Source of the DNA: an uncultured Gemmatimonadota bacterium
Lineage (GTDB): Bacteria; Gemmatimonadota; Gemmatimonadetes; Longimicrobiales; Longimicrobiaceae
Direction: 5' to 3'
Length of the DNA stretch: 64,000 bases
Assembly: GCA_902805735.1 (NCBI GenBank)
Contig: CADCTW010000230.1
Coordinates: 18,902 to 82,901 of the forward strand
The position numbers were made by a program, and so were the translations under genes. Positions within the stretch are counted from its first letter, which is position 1. Each line of letters begins with the position of its first letter. Positions 25,168 through 34,525 of this stretch are shown here, one piece after another. Below the pieces are notes generated by a model that searched no databases, was not told the origin of the DNA, and saw only the letters and a program-made list of their open reading frames with translations.

Positions 25168-27489
25168 TCACGTCTGGGGCGGGAAGCTGAGCCGGGCGGG
25201 CGCCCTCACCATCTGCACGGCGAGCTCGGCGGGGGTCAGCAGGGCGGGCGCCGGGGCGGGGCGGCTGCCGGCCACGCCGCTCGCCAGCGACGCCACCAGG
25301 CCGGTGCCGTCCGCCGCGACCAGGTTGAGGACGCGCCCTTCGCGCAGCGCGGAGGTGCCCGTCACCTGCACGGTGGCGTTGAGGGGATGCCCCACGGCGC
25401 CCGTCACCGCGCGCAGCTCCACCGCCCCCGCTTCGTCCACCCCGAAGCGCAGCCCCTCCTGCGGCTCGGTGATGTCCACCCGGTCGGGGACGCCCGCCCA
25501 CAGGCAGAAGAGCACGCTGCCGGAAAGGCGCTCCATGCGCAGGACGGGGAGCAGGGTGTCGCCGGAGGTGGCCCGCACCGAGAGCGCGGGCCACCCGCTC
25601 ACCATCTCGGAGCGCAGCAGCATCCCCGACGCCACGGCGGGGAGGGCGGCGGGGAGCGACGCGGCCATGACCCCCGGGTGCACGGGGACGGCGGCGCGCA
25701 GGGCGGCCGCCCGCTCCCCCGCCGCGGCGCGGAAGCGGTCGTAGAGCGCGTCCAGCATCAGCCGGTCGCGCCCGTTGTGCGAGCCCACGCTCAGCGCCCC
25801 GTCCACCGCCGCCTCCACCCAGCTCTGGTCCAGGTAGAAGAAGCGGAGCGACTCCGCGGGCAGCATGCGCGCGTCCGGCACCAGGTGGGCGAAGGGGACG
25901 CCTTCCAGCAGCGAAAGCCGCCCCAGCCACGACGCCAGCGGCGCCAGGTCCGCCTCCGCCTCCTCGCGCAGGATCGCCTGCACCTCGTCGCGGGCCAGGA
26001 AGTCGGCGATCACCTGCGCCGGGGTGGCCGCGGGCGGGTCGGGAACCACGGCCGCGCGCGGGCCGTCCGGTTTCGCGCCGGGCGCCGGAGCGGCGGGGGG
26101 CGCGGACGCCGCGGCTGCCACCTGCCCGGTGATCCCGCCCAGCAGCTCCGTCATGCGTGCGCGGAACGGGTCCCCCTGCAGCAGCTCCGCGAGGGTATCG
26201 GGCGTGTCCAGGTGCACGCTGTGCAGGCGGGCCAGGAGGCGGTCCAGCAGGCGCCGTCCGCGCCGGTGGAGGTTGAGGAGGCGCAGGCAGAAGTCGCCGT
26301 CGCCCAGCGCCAGGGCGCGCCCCACCGTCCAGGCCGCCGAAAGGGAGTGGTCGAAGGTGCGCGTCTCGTCATCCCACGCGGCCGCGGCGGAGGCGCTGCC
26401 GAAGGGGGACTGCTTGGGGACTCGCGTCGTGATGACGGGGGACAGGGGGCCACGGTACCAGGCGAAGCTGCGGTCGCCCGTGCGGGCCTGGTAGTCCAGC
26501 GGCACGAAGCCCTGCCGCAGCCGCCGCTCGGCCGAGCGCACGGCCAGGGGGCGGGTGTCGCCCGCCACGGCCGGGGGCGCGGCCAGGCGCAGCATCATGG
26601 CCTCGCGGTCCGCCGCGCCCGCCGCGGCCAGCCCGGTGGCGAGCGCCTGGAAGGTGGCGCCGTGCTCGGCCAGCGTCTCGAACTTCCACCCGAAGAGGGA
26701 GACCAGCCGCACCGCGCCCGGGGTGCCGTCCGCGCGGCGGGGGAGGGTGGCACCGTCGGCCAGCAGGGGCTCGACGCCGTCCAGCGACACCAGGTGCACC
26801 ACGGTGGTGAGCGACGGGGCGCCCACCGGCGGCTCGGAGGGGAGGCGGTTGGCGATGGCGACCGAGAACCACCCGGGGTCGCGCATCCCCAGCGCCTCGC
26901 GGTCGCCCGGGTTCACCTGGCGGCAGTGGGCCAGCCAGGGGAGCTCGGCGCGGCGCGGCATCACCCGCGCGAACACGTCGGAGGGAACCTCGATCCACCG
27001 GCACTGCAGCGCCCGCTCCGCCTCCGTGACGCCGGCCGGGGCGGGGGGCGTGACCCCGGCCGCGGGCACCAGCATGTCCGCCACGGTGCCCGCGTGCGCG
27101 TAGAGCCCGCCTGGCCCCGGCTCCGGCCCCAGCTCGCCGGGCTCGAACACCAGCAGCGCCATCCACGGAGCCTCGCGCGGGGCGCCGCCGGCCAGCGCGC
27201 GCTCCCAGGGAAGGGTGCGCTTGTTGAGCACCAGGTGGGGGAGGATCTCCGCGTAGCGCCCCGTGGTCTCCGCCACCGGGTACTGCGCGTGGATCTCCGC
27301 CGGGTCCAGCGCGAAGCGCGGCCCCCGCACCGAGAACGCCTGCGCGCGGTCCGGGATGGGCGTGGTGGCGGCGCTCACCGTCTGCTGCAGGGTGAGCCGG
27401 TACTCCGCGTCCGCCAGGGCAGGGAGATAGTGGTCGAAGAGCTGGAGGTCGCCCAGCGGGAGCACGGCCGTCTCGGGGTTGGCGCTCAT
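25168..27489 (-). CDS. protein of unknown function (773 aa) in the DUF6603-like cluster
   Basis: No family recognised. The start ATG 27489 overlaps the stop of the 1600-residue gene (ATGA), so the two are translated together. The N-terminal ~350 residues include FDHYLPALADAEYRLTLQQ, RGPRFALDPAEIHAQYPVAE and HLVLNKRTLPWER; a Pro/Ala-rich linker falls near 460-490; the C-terminal part (about 500-773) contains FLARDEVQAILREEAEADLA and ends with a beta-rich domain. No signal peptide. The MALLVFEPGELG and conserved Trp positions suggest an ordered beta protein. Frames open further upstream belong to shadow sequence. Confidence 0.75.
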   Translation of the reverse strand: MSANPETAVLPLGDLQLFDHYLPALADAEYRLTLQQTVSAATTPIPDRAQAFSVRGPRFALDPAEIHAQYPVAETTGRYAEILPHLVLNKRTLPWERALAGGAPREAPWMALLVFEPGELGPEPGPGGLYAHAGTVADMLVPAAGVTPPAPAGVTEAERALQCRWIEVPSDVFARVMPRRAELPWLAHCRQVNPGDREALGMRDPGWFSVAIANRLPSEPPVGAPSLTTVVHLVSLDGVEPLLADGATLPRRADGTPGAVRLVSLFGWKFETLAEHGATFQALATGLAAAGAADREAMMLRLAAPPAVAGDTRPLAVRSAERRLRQGFVPLDYQARTGDRSFAWYRGPLSPVITTRVPKQSPFGSASAAAAWDDETRTFDHSLSAAWTVGRALALGDGDFCLRLLNLHRRGRRLLDRLLARLHSVHLDTPDTLAELLQGDPFRARMTELLGGITGQVAAAASAPPAAPAPGAKPDGPRAAVVPDPPAATPAQVIADFLARDEVQAILREEAEADLAPLASWLGRLSLLEGVPFAHLVPDARMLPAESLRFFYLDQSWVEAAVDGALSVGSHNGRDRLMLDALYDRFRAAAGERAAALRAAVPVHPGVMAASLPAALPAVASGMLLRSEMVSGWPALSVRATSGDTLLPVLRMERLSGSVLFCLWAGVPDRVDITEPQEGLRFGVDEAGAVELRAVTGAVGHPLNATVQVTGTSALREGRVLNLVAADGTGLVASLASGVAGSRPAPAPALLTPAELAVQMVRAPARLSFPPQT

Positions 27490-30400
27490 GGTGCGGATGC
27501 CGGGGAAGGAGTGGCCCGCAGGGGCGTGTCGGAGAAGATCTGTGCGGCGTCGCGAGCCACCCCGGCCAGCGACCCCGCCATGGCGGGCGCCAGCCCCAGC
27601 GCCTCCAGCGCCGCGAAGACCTCCGCGCGCGCCCCGTTCGCCTCCGCGCCGGCCGCGCCCGCGGCGATCGCCGCGACGGTGCCGGCGTCGGGGACCGCGG
27701 CCACGCCGCCCCGCTGGGCGGGGGAAAACGCGAGCTGCGTGGTGGTGGAGACGGGCTCGTAGCTGAGGTCGCGCGCCACGTCCACCGGGCCCGGGGTGGA
27801 GCCGGCGCGCGCCTTCGGGGGGCGCACGCGGAAGCCGGTGAGCTGCGCGGGGAGCATCGCCGCCTGCGCCCTGGGCCGCTCGTCGCCCAGGGGCGTTCCC
27901 CACATGGCCTCAGGATGGCGCTGCGCCTCGGATTCCACCGACCATCCCTCACCCACCAGGTCCACCACCGCGCCGTCGCGGGTGACGGTCAGGGTCTTGG
28001 GGGTGGTGACGCCCGCCGTGTTCATGGGGCGGATGGCGAGGGGGCTCCCCGCCGAGTGGCGCGCCGAGGTTCCGCCGGGCATCGCCAGGCGCAGCTCGCT
28101 GGCCGGAATGGCGGAGCGGGTGCTGAAGGACAGCTCGTCCGGCCGCGCCACCCACTCCCCGGCGCCCGTCTTCTGGATCCCGTCCGCCGCCAGGGTGAGG
28201 AGGGCGTCATCCGGCGGCAGGAGCTCGCGGAACCCTTTCCAATCCACCGATTTGGCCCCCGACCCCGCGGCGGAGCCGAAGGGGATGGTAAACGAGATGA
28301 CGTGCCAGTCCACGCGCACCTCGCCCCCCGTGGGCGGGCCCCAGATGTGGAGGTCCGCGCCGATCTCCACCGACACGGTGACCGTGGTGAGCCACAGGTC
28401 CAGCCGGTACGAGGCGCCCACGCTCACCCCGATCCACGCGTCGAAGCTGAAGGGGTGCCAGTGCGCCAGGAAGTCCGCGCCGGCGCGGAACCAGGCGCGC
28501 AGGTCGCCGCTGTGGAAGGTGGCCTCCAGCGACACCCCGGCCATGATCGCGGAGGGGGTGAGGGCGAAGTAGGCGCCGCCCTTGAGCGTCACCTGGCTGG
28601 AGACCTGCCAGTTGAAGCCCAGCCGCTCCAGCGCCGGGTAGTGCGCCGGCCGCGTGAACGACGGGTGGTAGCCGCCCACCGAGAGAACGAAGTCGCCCGC
28701 GTGCTCCCCCGCGTACCAGCAGAAGAAGGCGAAGCCGCCCGTGAGCCGGCAGCTGGGGTGCAGCAGGTACGAGCTGCGGCTGAGCACCGCGCTCACCCCC
28801 AGGAAGCCCTCCATGGGTTTGAACACGGCGGCGAGCTGCATCTCCACCCGCGCGAACACCACCGGGCTGTTGGGCGGCAGCACGACGGACGAGATCCCCA
28901 GCAGCGCCAGCGACACGTCGCGCTGCCCCAGGTTGGCCACCGCCAGCGCGCGGGTGTTCACCAGCTTGTAGGAGGTGAACTGCAGCCCCGCCGCCACCCA
29001 GAGCTGCCCCGGCTCGGCGCTCACCCACGCGGGGCCGGGGCGCGTGGTGCTGGTGCCCTGCAGCACCCGCAGCACCTCCAGCGGCCCCGCCCCCGTGCCC
29101 CCCGCCGCCGCCGGGTCGCTGAGCCCGGCCACCAGGGGGAAGTCCTGCACCTCGTCCGGCCCCGGGATGCGCAGGTGCGAGTTGATCCCCAGCCCGCCGG
29201 CCAGCCCCATCACGAAGAAGGCGGGGTCGCCGCCCAGCGGCGCGTCCAGCACCCCGAACACGAACATGGAGGGGACTCCGGCCGCGCTCCCGAACGCCCC
29301 CACGGCGCCGATCCCGTACTCGCCCATCTTGAAGCGCGCCAGCCCCGCGTACTCCCAGTCCATCCCCGCGGGTGGCGGGTTCATCCTCATCAGCGCGCCC
29401 GAGACGAGGAGCGGGTCGCGGTTCACCTCCAGCCCCAGCCCGTCCAGCCCCAGCCCGACGTTCAGCGGGGGCTTGATGGCGGACGACACCTGCAGCCCGA
29501 ACAGGGAGAAGCTCACCCCGGCGATCCCCAGCCCGCCGTCCAGCAGCACCGTGACCCGGCCGGTTTTGTAACGGAAGCCGATGCGCTGAAGGGAGAGCGG
29601 ACCGATGCTCTTCTGCAGGTTGAGCCAGGTGGTGCCGTCCTGCGGGGCCACGGCCTGCGCCGGCGCAGGCCCCGTCTGCGCCGTGGCGCCGGTGAGCGGC
29701 ACCTGCGTGCCGGACGAAGCGGTGGCCGGGAGCCGCGCGTTCCCCGGTGCCGGGGACGCCGCCGCGGTGCCCAGCGTAAGCGTGTGCACCGCCTCTCCCA
29801 GCCGCGCCGTCACCGAGAGCGTGGGCCCCGCCCCCAGCCCCGTCGCCGGGACGCGGGGGAGTCCGGCGGGGACCAGCGCGTCCAGGGTGCCCACGTCGCC
29901 CGGCGCCACCGGCGCGGAGGCCAGCCAGAGCGAGATGTCGTCCAGCGAGAACGCCAGCGACGGGGGGATGGCCGGCCCCACCACCGGGAGCTCGCGCAGC
30001 GACTTCTTGGGCGCCACCTCCAGCGCGAACAGGTAGCGCGCCTTGGGCCCCGACGCGTCGGCGATGAACACGGCGCCGCCGTAGTGCAGCGAGTGGGCGG
30101 TCAGCGCCAGCCGCTTGTTGCTGAAGTCGTAGGTGAAGGAGGCCTCGTCCAGCGCCAGGTCCAGCCCCTCCGGGATCTCCGGCATCTCGAAGCCGAACAG
30201 GTCGGCCAGCGAGCCGAAGCCCAGCGTGGTCTTCTTCCCCGTGGCGTCCGCCACCGCCTTCCACTCACCACGGAAGGTGGTGGTCGCGGACGAGCCCTGG
30301 GTGCTAGCCGTGGGGGCGTCGTCGCCGGAGTTGCCGACCGCGGGCGCATCGCCGCCGGAGGCGCCGGCCGTGGGGGCATCGCCGCCGGAGGTGCCGGCCG

Positions 30401-32288
30401 TGGGGGCGTCGCCGATGGAGGTCCCGGCCGTGAGCGCGGCGTCGCCGGCCGCGGACGCCTTTGCAAAGGTGAGGGTGAACGACTGCCCCTCCACCACCAT
30501 TGAGCCGGAGACCAGGAGGTCGAAGCCCGGCCGCGTGGCGTCGGTGGACGGCTTCACGTCCAGGGTGAAGCCCAGCTCCACCGGGTGGTCGGCCAGGGTG
30601 AACCCGCCGCGGCAGCCGAAGTGGATGGCGCGGGTGCCGGTCTCCACCCGCACGTCGAAGTCGCTGAGGTAGAAGCTGCGCACCGCCTCCGGCACCGGCA
30701 CGCCACACGTGTCCGCCACCGTGTCCAGCAGCGTCCCCAGCGGGATGCGCTGGTCCGCCCCCGTCTTCCCCGTGAAGATCCACCCGCCCCCCGCCTTGGG
30801 GAGCTCGGCCGATACCCAGAGGTCCACCCCCGCCACCGTGAACGAGCCCGCGACCAGCACCTGCGGCGTGGTGGCGGGGTCGTTGGTGAGCTGCAGCCGG
30901 AGCCCGTTGATGACCCAGGTGAAGAGGCCGAAGTCCAGCGGCCAGTGCCCGGCCAGCTCCACCTGCAGCGCGTAGGTGCGTCGCGTCAGGGTGAACTCGA
31001 AGTCGTCCACCAGCACCAGGGGCACGGTGATCCCCGGCCCCACGAAGTCTTGGAGGATGTCGCTGAGCCGCAGCGTGGTGCCGGCCTTGAGCCCCGCCTG
31101 CACCGTCCAGCTCCCCGAGTCGGCGCGCAGCTCCAGCACCCCCGCGGTGCCCATCTCCAGCTCGCCGCTCACCGTCATGCGCGGGGAGCGGCTGCCGAAC
31201 GGATCGCCCAGCGTGAAGAGCAGCTTCACGTTCTGCAGGGCGAAGACGCGGCCGGAGCCGGGCAGGGCGAAGAGCTTCCACTGGCCCACGCTCTCGATCC
31301 CCAGCCCCACCATGGCGATGCGGGGCGAACCGGCCAGGTTCATGTCCACGAACAGGTCGTTCAGCCGGATCACGTTCCCCAGGTCGAACCCCTCGTCCCG
31401 GGGCAGGTGGTCGGTGATCTTGACCTGCGACGCGAGCCCGGGGCCCAGCAGTTCCTGGATCTCGTCGAGCGCCGCGCTCACCGAGTCCGTGATGTCGGCC
31501 GAGAACCGCGCGCGCCCGGAGGTGCCCACCTCCGCGCGCAGGGGAAGGGAACGCGGCTTCCCCGCCGCGGTGAAGGGAATCTCCATCGCCAGCGCCAGGA
31601 AGGAGGTGGCGTCCCAGCGTCGGCGGGCCGAGTTGTAGGCGAGGCGCGACGCCACGGACACGCGCACGTCCGTGGCGGTGGCGATCCCCAGGTCCACACG
31701 CGGCACCGCCGGGGCGGCGAGCACCACCCCGTTCAGCGCCGCCCCCCGCTTCGCCAGCGCCACGGTTCCGTCCAGCTCCAGCCGGGGGACGGAGAGCAGG
31801 TCGGCCAGCCCCGCGGTGGCCGCCGCCAGGTCCGCGCCGCCCCGCAGCGACAGCCCGGCGGGCCCGCCGTCCGGGTGCGAGCGGAGGGTGAGGGTGGGCG
31901 CGCCGTCCGCCGCGAAGGGGAGCGTGCCGGCCAGGGTGCCCGCCAGCGGCGGAAAGCCCGCGCCCATCCGCCACGCCGCGCCGGGGTGCCCGGTGAGCAC
32001 GAACCCCGCGGTCCCATCGTCGCGCAGGAGCACGCGCAGCTCGGTGCGCGTCCCGCGGAAGGGCAGGTCCACCCCGGTGCCGCTCACCACGATCACCGCC
32101 GAGCCGTCCGTGGGCTCCGTGAAGGGGCTCGCGTCCGGCGTCAGGGTGACGGCCGCGCCGGGGAGGGCGGCCTCCGCCACGGCGGTGGCGGCATCCGATC
32201 CCAGCGAGGCCACCGGGAGCGAATAGCTGCCGTCCGCGCGCAGCCCGCCGCGCACGATGGTCCTGAGCTGGTCAGCGGTGATGGTCAC
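27486..32288 (-). CDS. DUF6603-like giant protein (1600 aa)
   Basis: A 1600-residue protein starting MTITADQLRTIVRGGLRADG. It is made of repeated amphipathic beta-strand segments (for example LALDEASFTYDFSNKRLALT, FVFGVLDAPLGGDPAFFVMG, GLGLDGLGLEVNRDPLLVSG), and from memory the ~900-1350 part resembles DUF6603. Residues about 612-662 are an in-frame decapeptide repeat (GDAPTAGTSG). There is no signal peptide or transmembrane helix, so export, if any, needs another route. It begins 27 bases after the MBL-fold gene and is coupled to the next gene by ATGA. Function unknown; a large beta-sheet groove or lipid-transfer-like shell is one possibility, but nothing catalytic is visible. Confidence 0.72.
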   Translation of the reverse strand: MTITADQLRTIVRGGLRADGSYSLPVASLGSDAATAVAEAALPGAAVTLTPDASPFTEPTDGSAVIVVSGTGVDLPFRGTRTELRVLLRDDGTAGFVLTGHPGAAWRMGAGFPPLAGTLAGTLPFAADGAPTLTLRSHPDGGPAGLSLRGGADLAAATAGLADLLSVPRLELDGTVALAKRGAALNGVVLAAPAVPRVDLGIATATDVRVSVASRLAYNSARRRWDATSFLALAMEIPFTAAGKPRSLPLRAEVGTSGRARFSADITDSVSAALDEIQELLGPGLASQVKITDHLPRDEGFDLGNVIRLNDLFVDMNLAGSPRIAMVGLGIESVGQWKLFALPGSGRVFALQNVKLLFTLGDPFGSRSPRMTVSGELEMGTAGVLELRADSGSWTVQAGLKAGTTLRLSDILQDFVGPGITVPLVLVDDFEFTLTRRTYALQVELAGHWPLDFGLFTWVINGLRLQLTNDPATTPQVLVAGSFTVAGVDLWVSAELPKAGGGWIFTGKTGADQRIPLGTLLDTVADTCGVPVPEAVRSFYLSDFDVRVETGTRAIHFGCRGGFTLADHPVELGFTLDVKPSTDATRPGFDLLVSGSMVVEGQSFTLTFAKASAAGDAALTAGTSIGDAPTAGTSGGDAPTAGASGGDAPAVGNSGDDAPTASTQGSSATTTFRGEWKAVADATGKKTTLGFGSLADLFGFEMPEIPEGLDLALDEASFTYDFSNKRLALTAHSLHYGGAVFIADASGPKARYLFALEVAPKKSLRELPVVGPAIPPSLAFSLDDISLWLASAPVAPGDVGTLDALVPAGLPRVPATGLGAGPTLSVTARLGEAVHTLTLGTAAASPAPGNARLPATASSGTQVPLTGATAQTGPAPAQAVAPQDGTTWLNLQKSIGPLSLQRIGFRYKTGRVTVLLDGGLGIAGVSFSLFGLQVSSAIKPPLNVGLGLDGLGLEVNRDPLLVSGALMRMNPPPAGMDWEYAGLARFKMGEYGIGAVGAFGSAAGVPSMFVFGVLDAPLGGDPAFFVMGLAGGLGINSHLRIPGPDEVQDFPLVAGLSDPAAAGGTGAGPLEVLRVLQGTSTTRPGPAWVSAEPGQLWVAAGLQFTSYKLVNTRALAVANLGQRDVSLALLGISSVVLPPNSPVVFARVEMQLAAVFKPMEGFLGVSAVLSRSSYLLHPSCRLTGGFAFFCWYAGEHAGDFVLSVGGYHPSFTRPAHYPALERLGFNWQVSSQVTLKGGAYFALTPSAIMAGVSLEATFHSGDLRAWFRAGADFLAHWHPFSFDAWIGVSVGASYRLDLWLTTVTVSVEIGADLHIWGPPTGGEVRVDWHVISFTIPFGSAAGSGAKSVDWKGFRELLPPDDALLTLAADGIQKTGAGEWVARPDELSFSTRSAIPASELRLAMPGGTSARHSAGSPLAIRPMNTAGVTTPKTLTVTRDGAVVDLVGEGWSVESEAQRHPEAMWGTPLGDERPRAQAAMLPAQLTGFRVRPPKARAGSTPGPVDVARDLSYEPVSTTTQLAFSPAQRGGVAAVPDAGTVAAIAAGAAGAEANGARAEVFAALEALGLAPAMAGSLAGVARDAAQIFSDTPLRATPSPASAP
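30303..30449. repeat. 30-bp in-frame tandem repeat within the 1600-aa gene
   Basis: About five degenerate 30-bp units encode GDAPTAGxSG decapeptides on the minus strand. The units differ by point changes, so they are not recent perfect duplications. The stretch is a flexible low-complexity linker. Confidence 0.8.
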
Positions 32289-32315
32289 GGCGGCGCGGGA
32301 GAAGGGGGAGGGAGG

Positions 32316-33608
32316 TCACTCGCCGGTGAGCGCGTAGGTGAGGTAGTCCACCTGCCCGGTGAGCCCGGTAAGGTGGATGTCCTTGGTGGAGTTGCCGCGG
32401 TAGCACAGGTACCCCTCCGCCGGGCTGAGCGCCACGAACACGTCCGTCACGTCCTCCTGGTCCGCGCGGATGTAGTGCGGCCCCTCGCTCACCGGCTCGT
32501 CGTCCACCTTGGACTGCTTCCGCTCCAGCTTCACGCCGTCCCTGCGCCACTGGTCCAGCTGGGCGAGGGCCTGGTTGGTGGTTCCCTTCTGGAAGCGGGG
32601 GTCCCGCTGCCACGCGTCTACCCTGTGGCGGGTGACGTCCTGCACCGTGGCCATGTAGCGGTCGATGACGTCCTTCCCCGGCAGGTGGTGCGAGTACTCG
32701 ATCAGGTCCACGCTCACCGCCACGCTCTTGGGCCTGGTGGCGTTCACGAAGTCGGGGCTGGACGATGTGCGGGAGCTCCCGTGGTGGGGCGCCTGCAGGG
32801 TCACCAGGCCGCTGATCAGCGCGCCGCGGTTCGCCACCAGGAACCGCTCGGTGGAGACGGTTGCGTCGCCGCACAGCAGCGCCTTCTCGGTGCCGAGCTG
32901 CAGCAGCGTCACCAGGCTTCCCGCGTTCCTCCCCCCCGCGTCCGACTGGTCGTCCGTCGCCTTGGCGACGCCCCCCGCGATGATCTTGACGCTCCAGGCC
33001 CGCTTCTTGGACGCGGTGGTCCCCCACGCCACCTCCAGCACTCCCGTGTTGAGCGGGGTGTCGGCGTACGGCTTGTCCGTGGCGCCCCAGTTCCACGTCC
33101 GCACGCCGGAGGCGGTCGCGTTGAGGAGCACCAGGTGGAGCCGCTTCACCCCCAGCCGGTTGTAGATGGTGTCGCTGGCGCCGGACTTGGCGTACGCCGC
33201 CAGGGGCGAGTTGACGTCCTTGGAGCCGAAGCTGAAGTAGACGTCGTTCACCGGGATGGTGGCGGTGGTCTGCGCCTCGACTTTGACGCCGTCCAGGGTG
33301 GTGGCCTCGATCTTCGCGCCCAGGAGCATGCCGGCGATCTGGTTGCAGTGGTCCAGGTCCGGATGCGTGAGGATCAGGGCGTCCAGGCCGCCGCGCTTCG
33401 CGACGCCGTCGTCCGAGCGCAGCATCATGTGCGCGCGCAGCCACGCGGTGTCGCTCAACCCGCCCGTGGAGCCGCAGTCCACCAGGATGCGCTTGCCGTC
33501 CGGGCAGGAGATCAGCACGCAGTCGCCCTGGCCCATGAAGAGGAAGGTGATGCGGATCTCCTCGGCCGGGTCCGGCTTGTCCTCGGTCACGTCCATCATC
33601 TCGGACAT
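32316..33608 (-). CDS. MBL-fold ComEC-like hydrolase
   Basis: A 430-residue soluble protein of the metallo-beta-lactamase fold, closest in motif style to the C-terminal domain of ComEC/Rec2: FLFMGQGDCVLIS, ILVDCGS, the metal motif THPDLDHCN with H82, D84, D86 and H87, LLCGDATVSTERFL and QAPHHGSSRTSSSPDF. No transmembrane segments, so it is not ComEC itself. ATG 33608 follows AGGAG at good distance; upstream codons in this frame are shadow. It is the first gene of the minus-strand block. Likely a phosphodiesterase or nuclease in the cytoplasm; its link to the large structural proteins is unexplained. Confidence 0.82.
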   Translation of the reverse strand: MSEMMDVTEDKPDPAEEIRITFLFMGQGDCVLISCPDGKRILVDCGSTGGLSDTAWLRAHMMLRSDDGVAKRGGLDALILTHPDLDHCNQIAGMLLGAKIEATTLDGVKVEAQTTATIPVNDVYFSFGSKDVNSPLAAYAKSGASDTIYNRLGVKRLHLVLLNATASGVRTWNWGATDKPYADTPLNTGVLEVAWGTTASKKRAWSVKIIAGGVAKATDDQSDAGGRNAGSLVTLLQLGTEKALLCGDATVSTERFLVANRGALISGLVTLQAPHHGSSRTSSSPDFVNATRPKSVAVSVDLIEYSHHLPGKDVIDRYMATVQDVTRHRVDAWQRDPRFQKGTTNQALAQLDQWRRDGVKLERKQSKVDDEPVSEGPHYIRADQEDVTDVFVALSPAEGYLCYRGNSTKDIHLTGLTGQVDYLTYALTGE

Positions 33609-34273
33609 GCGGTCACTCCTGCGGGGTCGGGGCGGTGAGGCGCGCGAGGCGGGGGGGAGCGGCGGTCGCGCGCCCCGGCGGAGGCAGAGGAGCCCGTCCG
33701 CGCGGCGGGCGGGCGGAGCCCGGGGCGCGAGCAGCCTCGGCGCGCGTGACACCGTGCGGGAGCACGCACCTCCACACGTCCTCCGCGCCCGCGTCCCGGG
33801 TGGCGCGCAGGCGCCGCGCGGCGGCGGTGGAGAGCGACAGCGGCGTGCGGAGGTCGTACGCCGAGAGTGGGGAGAGAGATACCACGCCCGATGCCCTGCA
33901 CGTCGGTGGCGCGACGGCGGCCGGGGTGCGCGGAGCGGCGGGTGCCGGGACGATTGCGGACAGGGTGCGGACGGGATGCGGTGGGCAGGGTACTGCCGCG
34001 GGTGCCTCGGCGCACGATAGGCGCTGTTCCCTGATCCCGCAAGTTTGTAAGCAGGATGGCCGGATTGACCGCGCGGCGCGGGTGCGGGTAACTCGCGGCG
34101 GGGCACTGGCGTGGGGGCGTGCCGGGAAACACGCGGCTGCCGCTCGGAAGTCGCCAGGATTGCCACGAATGCGTCGGGCGGGAGCCGCGCCGTCTGGAAT
34201 ACGCGGGGCGCGGGCGGTATCTTGCCGCGCAGCCGGCGGCATCCAATCCCTTTGTGCACGAGCCCGTTTCCCC
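33609..34273. other. 665-bp divergent intergenic region without a gene
   Basis: This lies between the divergent MBL-fold gene and xseB and must hold promoters for both directions. All open frames here are Arg/Pro-rich shadows. TTGACC at 34065-34070 is the only -35-like hexamer noticed on the plus strand, but no acceptable -10 follows at 16-18 bases. No repeat copy, tRNA or clear hairpin was seen. Confidence 0.5.
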
Positions 34274-34525
34274 ATGAAGCAGCCTTCCCCCGCGACAGGG
34301 GCCGTCCCCACCTTCGAGGCCGCGCTGGAGCGGCTCACCGAGATCGTCTCGCGCATCGAGGGCGAGCCGCTGGAGCTGGAGGAGTCACTCGCCCTTTTCG
34401 AGGAAGGGGTGGGCCTGCTGCGCGAGATGGAGGGGGTGCTGGACGGGGCGGAGGGGCGCATCCACCAGCTCATGGACGACGGCGCGGGCGGGCACCGCTT
34501 CGCCGACTTCGCCGGCGAGCCGTGA
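34274..34525 (+). CDS. xseB: exodeoxyribonuclease VII small subunit
   Basis: The 83-residue product matches XseB in length and sequence: FEAALERLTEIVSRIEGEPL, ELEESLALFEEGVGLLREME and a short charged tail. Several small subunits wrap the coiled coil of XseA. ATG 34274 gives the normal length. Its stop overlaps the ispA start (GTGA). Normally beside xseA, it is here cut off from it by the minus-strand block at 18322-33608. Confidence 0.95.
   Translation: MKQPSPATGAVPTFEAALERLTEIVSRIEGEPLELEESLALFEEGVGLLREMEGVLDGAEGRIHQLMDDGAGGHRFADFAGEP

Noticed and set aside
18322..33608. Prophage or complete contractile injection system
   Set aside because: A tail-collar domain alone is not enough; no tube, sheath, baseplate, AAA ATPase, portal, terminase or integrase gene was seen.
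34065..34093. TTGACC as promoter of xseB
   Set aside because: No -10 with more than two consensus matches lies 16-18 bases downstream.
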